64,000 bases of DNA from NCBI GenBank assembly GCA_029718625.1, contig CM056376.1, positions 107,599,105 through 107,663,104 of the forward strand, given 5' to 3'. Position 1 is the first letter of the stretch, and every line of letters begins with the position of its first letter. Origin of the DNA: Synaphobranchus kaupii. Lineage: Eukaryota > Chordata > Actinopteri > Anguilliformes > Synaphobranchidae. The notes below the pieces were generated by a model. It was given only the letters and a program-made list of their open reading frames with translations. It had not been told where the DNA came from and did no database searches. Made by a program: the position numbers and the translations under genes. Of the stretch, positions 1 through 9,343 are shown in pieces.

Positions 1-625
1 GACAAAATGGGAAAAGGTCAAATGAGCTGCAAACCTTTTCATGTTTTGAACAGAACAATGAAGGCTTTAAATTTATGCTTTCTCCTAATAATATTGTCTT
101 GCCTCTTTTCTGATGGACTCACTATACATGTTCTTACTATCTGCTTAATAAAGGTCCAACTTTAATATTGGAAATGAAAATCTGTTCTTTTGTGAAGTGA
201 AGGCCAGTGCTGGGGAATGAAATATGGCAAAGTACTGTAAAGGTAGCCCACAGAGAGATAAGCCTACGCAAGGAAAAAAACAAGAAAAATGTATTGGCAA
301 TGCAGAAGGCCTGGTGCTTAAAATAGCCTTTCTTGTGCTGAAAAATTGAATGGGGAACACACAGACACATACCTACGTTCAGGTGGGGCTGATTGTCCTA
401 TGAGAAACGCAGCACAGTGAGAACTGTAACTTTGTCTGAGAGCTGGGTTTTCAGTTGAAGGTGAGGAGCAGAAGTTCCCTGGTTAATGGAATGCGGGTGA
501 CAGCTGAACAGGTGGGGAGGTGACAGGTACGGAGGTCGGGAGGGCAGTTCAGGATGACAGTAACCGAGGGGGGCGGCAGGTCTGATGCAAATGTACCCCC
601 CCCCCCCCCCCTTCCTGTCCTATAG

Positions 626-688
626 ACCCCCCTGCACCTGGCCGTCCTCAGCGGAGACTTGCTGACCGTGCAGCTGCTTTGCGAGCAG
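626..688 (+). CDS. DHYC palmitoyltransferase exon a (ankyrin repeat)
   Basis: Encodes TPLHLAVLSGDLLTVQLLCE plus Q, a canonical ankyrin helix pair. The acceptor TATAG ends at 625 and the donor GTGAGT starts at 689. The polypyrimidine tract is essentially a C16 homopolymer at 596-611. It joins the next exon in phase 0. Confidence 0.85.
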
Positions 689-3600
689 GTGAGTCCTCCG
701 GTCCTTTTGCAGGTGTCCCCTGAAGCTCCCGTCATCCGTCAGAGTGACAGTAGCCCGCGAGTAAACAGACACTTCCATCACACTCGGCTCCTCCTGCACT
801 TACACGCGGACGAGGAGAGCCACAAAAGCACAGGGAATGGGACTGACATCTGAGCTCTTAATCAGACGGTTACACGCAAGAAGGATACTACTGGGGATCA
901 CTTACGCTGGGAAATTAGGTTCTCCTATTTGTCAGCATCTTATTATTATTATTATTGTTAATAATAATATGTGTTATTATCCTTTGCAATTTTGATTAGA
1001 AGCTGTGTGCTAAACTTTGTGCAAATCAAGAAAATAGAATTTTACGTAATATTTAAATGTTTAAAAATGACAGGAAATGATGGGCCGTCGCGGTAGTACA
1101 GCGGCAAAAGTGCCGACTTTCAGTTGGTGCGGTTGTGCTCCGAGGATCGGGGTTCGCGCCCCGGTCCTGCCAGATCCGAGCATGGCCAGCGCCCTGTGGG
1201 CAATTGCTGCTTCCGGGTGGGGGGAGGGGCTCGGAGAGAATCGCTGCGCGCATCGCGGCCCTGGGTGAGCTGGAATCACGGTCAGGAGCTCGGAGGAGTC
1301 GCGCCCTGAAGAGGACGTGGCGCCCTCCCGTCCTACCGCCGGCTGACGGGGTTGTGTAGCGGTGATTCTCCAGCGGTTGCTACATGGGGGGAATTGAATT
1401 AGAATAGGGGTTCAATTGGCTACTAAATTGGGAGAAAATGGGGAAAAATCAAACAAAATTTTAAATAAAAAAATAAAAAAATGACAGGAAATGTAGTATG
1501 GCAGAAGACAGCAAATGTTCAGCATGAGGTGGTACATATGTGTGGCTAGTCTGGGTTATGTGTGTTATGAAGGTTCAAGTATTTTATTCCCACCATGAGT
1601 CCAAATTGGTGCCATATTTGGTGAACACTTAGACTTTCCCTACAGTCTCACCTCAGGAGTTTTAGACCATAAAACATAACCAGATTTCATAGCCAGAGTA
1701 GGAGAAAATGGAATTGGATGTTTGGTCCAATAAGAATACAATTCCTAATACACGTGATTTTCCTACTACTAATAATTATTGTGCTACTTTTGCTGTTGCT
1801 GCTACTACCACTAGTACAACAAGAAAAAATAAGTGTTTGTGACCCCAGGACAAAAAAAACATTCTATTTTCTATTATTGTACTGCAAATAATAATATTAA
1901 AATAATAATAATAATAATAAAAAGAAAATCATAGTGAAAGAAGAAGGTATAAATTACTTTTTAAATATATATAAATATATATATATATATATATTATATA
2001 AATGTAAATGGTTTTATGCAGAATGGAAAGCACACAGTATCACCAGCATGTTCTGTGTGTGATGGATTCTGACCCCTTCATCACTCACCTAGTAGATACA
2101 GCACTATCACAGGCATATGGACTTGCATAGTCTGTGACAGGCTCTCTGAAAGCTCCTTAATTTAGAGCGCTACGCCGAACAGTCTGCTCTGTACTGTACC
2201 TGTATCTGATGAGCTGCAGTACTATAGCTTGAATTAGTGCAGTCGTTTCCTACGTCTTGAAAGGAGTCTTGAAGTTTGAAGGTGTTTTTTAAATTTTTTT
2301 ATCTGTCTGTGGGTCTGTGGGACAGTTTTTATCTAACCTGACACTCTGGCCTTGTTTCACCTCATGTTTCACTAAGTCAGTAGACTGGAAAAGTGGACCA
2401 GTGCTGTTTTCTCAACGCTGATTCGAACATTGCCAGAGGGTTCTGGGGTCTAGTCACTGACGGAGACACTGACACAATGAGCTGACATTCCTCTGTGAAA
2501 GGGATTTGAGCAGAGCTATGCTATTCTAAATTCTAAAATATGCCTCTCTAGCTTTATACACAGAAACTCTGGGATGCAAGATGGCTGTGAATAAGTACTC
2601 CAACCAGCCATATTAATAAGGCACTGTAAATACAATGTAGAGTGTAGTTAATGCAGCTTTCTTTTGATAAAGGCAGCTGTGGCAAGTGTGGTCCTGATTA
2701 ATGTTGTAATTAATTTATTTTCCAACAAAATTAAGTTACTTTATAGTTTAATTGAATCAGTTATAAGGTTTAAACTGTTCACGTACTCATGGGATTGCCT
2801 TGCATACAGGAAACAGCTGTGGAATTAGGGAGTCACGTCCCTCAAACTGGCTTCTCGGAAGGAGCCTTTCTGTGACTAAAACCAGATTTTTTGTGAATTG
2901 TTGCTACTGCAGTTGACAGATAATATAAACGATTAAACACCCTGCACACCCTGTTTAATGAGGGGCAGACCATTGGATGAAGCACACAAGAATCCTGAAT
3001 CAAGTTCACACATGTTAACTCCATTATATTTTAATAACGAGCCACGGTGTCAGCACCTACGTGCCTTTTTCAGGGGCCCTTTCTCATGCCAGTATTAATT
3101 TAACCCTTTAAGGTGTAAGTTCATAAATATCTCATTAGAACGGTCTTAACTGAACATTCTAATGCTGATGTAACAGCCAACAGAGTTCTAGAACACTGAC
3201 TTAGAAGTTTGAAAAAAACATTCTAAAAACCTACTCTTCAAAGGGTTAATCATCACTTGGAGTGGATTACACACAACAGACCTAAATGAATTACTAATAG
3301 CCCTCAGATGAAACACAAAAGTCTTATCCCAGATTTGTTCCAGTCCTTCCGAGTTGTAAATTATGTTGTATGGAGAGCATTTTGGCAGTACATCAGGTTT
3401 TCTGTTCTTTTGAACATTGTTTCCAGGGTACTTATTTTTCAATTATTTAAAAAAAAACAATAGGGATTTATGCCAGAAACCATTACGTTTAGTTGTAAAA
3501 GTAAAATAAATATTTAAAGCAACGACAAGGTCGGTGTGGATTAATGCCTGCTGACAGTTTAGTCTGAGGAAACAGATTGCATCCCCCCCCCCTCCCTTCT

Positions 3601-6600
3601 CTGTGTTAATTATTTCTATTTCCATGGTGATTTGACCCATTAAAGATGCTGGGAAACTGGCCTACTCTCTCATGCGCTGGTTACCAAGTGGTGGATTCAT
3701 CGCATTTCAATGAACTCCAGTTTAAAACATTATCATTTGTCAAAAATGTCATCCGTCAAATTTCGATTTGATTCAGTTTGATGGCTGTGGCAGTAATACA
3801 TAATATATGTAGGATTAACTGCATAATAAATGTCCATAAGTGTCCGTCAGTCATCGAAGGGGAAACTTGACAGTGGAAAAAAGAGAGTAGTTGTGTGTTT
3901 CCTGCTTTTCTACACAGCAAAAGAGGAATAGGATGATGATGATGATGATGACCATCTCTGTTGGCAGCATTATAATAGTAATAAAGTATATTATAATGTA
4001 TTATGGTGTAGTGTTGAGATCACCACAACGCTGACCAGGAAGCTGTGGTACTCTGCTCTTGTGTGCAAAAGCAGGTTCCTGTGAACTGGTGTGCTGAAAA
4101 CCCAGCTGATGTAGGCCTTGGACAGAAGCGTAGAACTCGGCTCTTAATTTATAAAATTGTGAGCTATGAGTTTACCTGTCATGGTGTGTGAAACGGGTGC
4201 TGTGGAACAGTTTCAGTCAGGGCTGCCATTCAACAAAAAACACAGAGCCTTAATATGATGCAGACGTCAATCCTATTACAAAGACCACTACAAATGTTAT
4301 TACAAAGACCACTACTGTTTTTTTGGCTGCTTGCTCAGAGGATTTTAAATGCAGAACATTGGGACATGTTCCCACCTATCTTTTCTGCCAGGACAGTCAC
4401 CATTTATTTCCACTTCTAGTGCTTTGAATGTCTTGGTACTGTCCTATACATGTAATGGCCAAGAAGATGAAGCCAATTAATAGGGTGTTGAGCACCACAT
4501 GCTGTCAGTACAGCTTGTACCCGCCATGGCATGGAATTTGCCAGCTTCTGGAATTCTGCAGGAGGATGCAGAACTGTTCTCCCACGAAGAAGGCAATGGA
4601 CTCATGCCTTGCTGATGAAGGCAGAAGATTCTGTCTCTGACTCTGGTCCAGAATCTCCCATAAATGCTTTATGGGGTTCAGATCTGGCGACTAAGAGGGC
4701 CATTGCATATGGTTAATGTTGTCATACTCATCAAACCAATAGGTGACCGCGGTGCTCTGAGGATAGGGCAGTTGTCATCCTGGAGGACACCCCTCCTCCA
4801 AGAAAGAAGTGCTGAAACATTGGACGAAGGCGATCACTCACAGAATCATTAAATAGGGATTAAGCAGGGTTCATTTTTTGTAAAGAACATGGCGAACATT
4901 GGCGTTTCTGCTCTATTGGCCCCTAACTCTAGGTTTATGTAGAGGTAGATCAGTGGACCCTCATGTTGTCAATACAACTGGGTCAGCCCCTCATGTTCTG
5001 TGTCTGATGTGTCATTTGGCTTTGACTTGTGTCTAATTATCCTGATGCCAGTCATCTTCACAGGCTCTCTTGTTGCAGTTCTACAGGAAGCTGTTTACAG
5101 GAAACGGCTGCTGGCACAGGACGTTCAGTGCTCCGTCTCGTATGCTCTGCCCATGACACCTAATGAGGAAATATTGTATCTGGCAACCATCTGACGCACC
5201 GCAAGATGTATGTAGTTCAGCTAATGCTAAATTTCAGCCTGCACCTGCTGGGTTTCGACAGTAATAGCCAAATATTAGAATTGTTACGGGCATTAAATCA
5301 GAGCTGAGGTCATACTATAAGCTCAAAGATGAAGTTGGGAGAGGAGTTGTGATTAAAATGCAGGGTGGTGTCGGGAAAGTGAGGATTAGGTAAAAGTGTT
5401 TCATTTTCTGAATCCAGCAGTTCCAACACTCAGTGCCCTTGTTAAAGTGTCCAGCGTCCAGTGCCCCCCCCCCCCCCCCCTTTGATGCAGGGAGAGGGAG
5501 AGGGAGAGGCAGAGGCAGTATTCGTATAATCCATTCAACCAGGCCAGGCTACTTCATAACAATGTAACATTGCATGGACCATGAACAAGTTTGCCATACC
5601 AATTATGTTGGACAACATATCCGACCGTGGAGTATCAGAAAATGAGAGGGATAATGTATGCAAATACATATTGTACATTTACTGGAGTTTTTGTTCACCA
5701 ACTGAGGGTGTGTTTACAGCAAGCAATGCAGAATCACTACTTGAGATGTTGGTGATTTACTGATGTACGAATCCAGGCTTTTTCTACGTTTGCACTAATT
5801 CTAAGTCACTCTGGATAAGCGCATTAGCTAAATGCCTGAAGCAAATTTCACAGGCATTTTAACAGGCAAATGGTTCTATCTGTGTAAGTAAAGCACCACA
5901 TACACTTTACATTGTGTCTTCTTTTGGCAGTACCTGATTACCAATAAATGCATATTTGTTTCTATACTATGCATGGTCACTCTGATCTTCAGTTCCAAGC
6001 TTAAGCCTCCGTTGAATGGGTAAGTAATGAAGCATATGGTCTGCTGGCTGCTCCATTTACCTTCTTTGTGAGAGACTAACGTTGGTCCCTCTGCTCTTCC
6101 TGTGTGGCAGGATGGAGTGGATTTGGAAACGGAGGATATAAATGGGAAAACCCCTCTGAAACTGTCCCGGGGTCACAAACACTGGGAAATATCCACGTAC
6201 CTGGAAAACGCAATATCCCGGTCGGGTCGGCTCATTCCAAAGTTTGACTGGAGGTGAGTGTCCTTGAAGCTGAGCCAAACAAATTTCAGTCAGTAAGAAT
6301 TGTTCCTGTCTACCTTATAGTAGGGGTGGGCAACTCCATTTCTGGATGGCTGGTGTGCCGGTTTTCATTGGCAACAATTACCCTGGCCCAATTAGTTTGC
6401 ATATCAGTCTGCGGGACCACAGCTTGCACTGTTGCTAAGTACGGGAAACTCGGACAGGGGAATAGGTCCGGCTCCAGCACACCCTTAAATTTGCTTGAGT
6501 GTAAGGAGCTTGGTTTTGTCATTGAACCACTAAACACACAATGTGGCCATGTTCTAGCAGGATGGGCTCCGGAGTTGAGTGAATATTGATCTGTGTCCAA

Positions 6601-9299
6601 GACCAAGGCCTGCACGCTGCCAATATTTCTAAAAAGCTAGATGATGGAATATAATAGCAGTCTCCTAAGGGAGCGCATTGATAAGGCGATATAAATAGAG
6701 CTCCCCCCTCGACCCATTGGCCTTTACAGGCTTTTACTTCCATGCAGGGTATTTTTAGTGCAATATTGTATTTTAAAAATGTGTTTTGAGTTCTGCCCAG
6801 AAAATGGACACTCACATCGATATATAACCTGTTTGAGACTATTATTCAGAGTGCCATTTTAAAGCAGTCTTTTATTTTGTTTAAAATACTTTCCATCAAT
6901 TGTAAATGTTTGTGAACATAATAAGCTGAGGAAAGTATAGCTCCTATTGCTGTGCTTTCATATGACACTTTATGCTATTTTACGTGACTCTTGTGTGAAG
7001 TGTTAATACAGGCTCTGAGCAGATCCCTTCTTCATTGATGCGGACATTGAAATCTGTGCCTATAGAAATTGCCTATATGTAATCAAAGGTAATGATTCAT
7101 GGAAATGGGTAAAATACTGTGGACTCAAGCAAAATCAGGTCAGTTGAAAATCAAGCAAAATCAGGTCAGTTGAAAATCAAGCAAAATCAAGTCAGTTGAA
7201 AATCAAGAAAAATCAAATCAGGTGAAACAGGTAAAATCAGATCAGTTGAAACAGGTAAATTCAGGTAAAATCAGATTGGGTAAAAATGCATTTTGCATTG
7301 CCTAGAGTGGAGTGGGGTGTGCCAGAGCAGAACAGCCTTCCTTCATCTCTCCTGATGATCTTTATTACTCCTCGTCTGAAGTGCTGTATGTGTGCCTGTG
7401 TGTGTTTCGCTTGTTTACCTCAGTCTGCTCTAATTCCATGCTCGAATGCTTCTTGTCATGGGATTTGAACAGTGGCAGGGTTCATGAAACAAGAGACAGA
7501 TGTTTCAGAACTCAAAGCCTGCAGCAGCATTGCTTTGATTGCTGTAGATTACTGCACATCACTGTATTTCCTTACAGGAAGCAAACTTATCGTCCCCCTC
7601 GTTGGACAGAATCTAAATCTTCTGATGTTGAGGTACGCAGAGGGTGTGGATAACCCAGCAAAGATTACAAATAACCCTCAGCCCCAACCCCACACTCACT
7701 GTCAAAACGGTTCCTGGCAGAGGACGTTAGTGACAGATAAATATAAACGTGCGTATGCTGTCTAAGGTCCCCGTATTTAACTCAGATGACTTTTCATACG
7801 GCCAAAGTGCAGGGAGTCTGTCAGGTTTAAAAAGCACAGCCTGACTCGGCGTGCAGCTTTATGAGTGTGCATTCTGTACTGCCCCAGCAGACTGCATCCC
7901 CTCCACCAGGGGTGGGCAATTGCAGCCCTGGAGGGCTGGTGTGTATGCAGGTTTTGCTGCCACCAGTTACCCTGGCTCAATCAGCTAATTAGTCATATAC
8001 TATGCACCAACACTGATTCACTCAATTAGACCACTATAAAATGCTACAATACATGCATACAGGCAAAAGAACATTCATCAGCTGCTGTCCATGTTGTGGA
8101 ATGTAGCTGAACTGTCAGATCATGATTCGGCTAATTAAATAATTAAGAGCAGAAGTTAGTCTGAAATCCAGAAACAGATACGGCCCACCTTGCCCATCCC
8201 TGCCCTAGACCAGGGGTGGGCAATTCCAGTCCTGGAGGGCCGGTGTGTATGCAGGTTTTTGTTTCTACCAATTACCCTGGCTAAATTAGCTAATTAGCTG
8301 TATACACCAACACCGGTTCACTCGTAACAGTAAAACATTTCATAGAGGGACACAAGAATAATCTTTGGCTGTCATTCATGCACTTATCAAGAAATGTCAG
8401 ATTGCGTAAATGTTAGGGCTAATTCAGTAATTAAGCCAGAAGTTGGTAAGAAAACCAGAAATGGATATAGCCCTTGTTGCCCTCCTCTGCACTAGACTGA
8501 ATACCGGTCTGTTTAGGGTGCAAAATTGTGCCCTGCTATCTCCATCTATGGTTTTGCTATCCTTTTTCTCAGTGTTTTGGTGTTTGGCCCACCTGGAAAA
8601 TCCAAGGGCCCTGTGCTTTTCCTATTGTCTTGCCTGTTCCTCTGGGGTTACCCCACCTACTTGCTCAAGGTAAGACGTCTGCCCTTCCACGCCACCTGTG
8701 TGTACTGTGTCTCCCCAGCACAGTTCCCTGTGATTCTTTTTCACACCGAAGAGCTTGGAATTAAATAATGTGCCCTTTCAGTGTTCAGAGTTCTCAAACA
8801 CACTCTTTGGAAGTTCTAGAACACTCTTTGGAAGTTCCAAATGGCCTTTTTTGATGACCAGGCACCCCATCTCCCACTCACACTCTTAATATCTTTGATA
8901 TTGGCATTCTTAAATGAGTTTCTAGTAATGGGAAACATTAGTTTTAATGGCCTTTCATTGGACTGGTGTATCCAGCAGCACATAGAGAGGGGAAGTAGCT
9001 ATCAGAGTCCGTCTCACTTGCATGTTTCTGCTCTATGCTAGGGAGCATTAGTGTGACCCCCCGCCCCCTTCCCACCCTCCAGTGATTTCCTCTGTCTCTG
9101 TTGTGCAGATTGTCTCGGTCTCCTTTAACAAGCTGTGGGAGTTTCATGTGGCCTTCCTGCTCGCCAATGCATTGATGTGGTTTTTCTTCCTAAAAGCTTC
9201 CCTGATGGATCCAGGGTTTCTTCCCAGGGACAGTAAGGAATATGATCAGGCCATTAAACAGGTAAACAACAGAGAGCTAACTCCCAAAAGAGGGAGAGA

Positions 9300-9343
<44 letters not shown>

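Larger units (their letters stand above)
689..6110 (+). other. Intron of the DHYC gene; SINE and Tc1 fossil inside
   Basis: No exon is recognisable here. The stretch holds a complete SINE (1080-1476), AT-rich microsatellites (ATT/AAT near 950 and 1890-1922, TA near 1965-1995), a GAT run at 3931-3951, a C-run near 5465-5480 and a decayed Tc1 transposase on the minus strand (about 4425-4850). Confidence 0.6.
6254..8572 (+). other. Intron of the DHYC gene; interspersed repeats and a 26-bp tandem block
   Basis: Contains three related interspersed elements starting GGGGTGGGCAA (from about 6325, 7906 and 8211) and an irregular tandem block at about 7120-7285 built on AAATCAAGCAAAATCAGGTC-like units. 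No coding exon is recognised. Confidence 0.55.

Noticed and set aside
1120..1165. A tRNA gene (B-box-like sequence)
   Set aside because: The boxes sit at the head of a 400-bp element with a poly-A-like tail and target duplication, so it is a SINE. The same applies at 34.2 and 57.4 kb.
8517..8669. An earlier acceptor (TTTAG at 8516) giving a longer membrane helix in the DHYC gene
   Set aside because: It breaks the phase with the exon ending at 6253. The stronger CTTTTTCTCAG acceptor at 8572 restores the frame.
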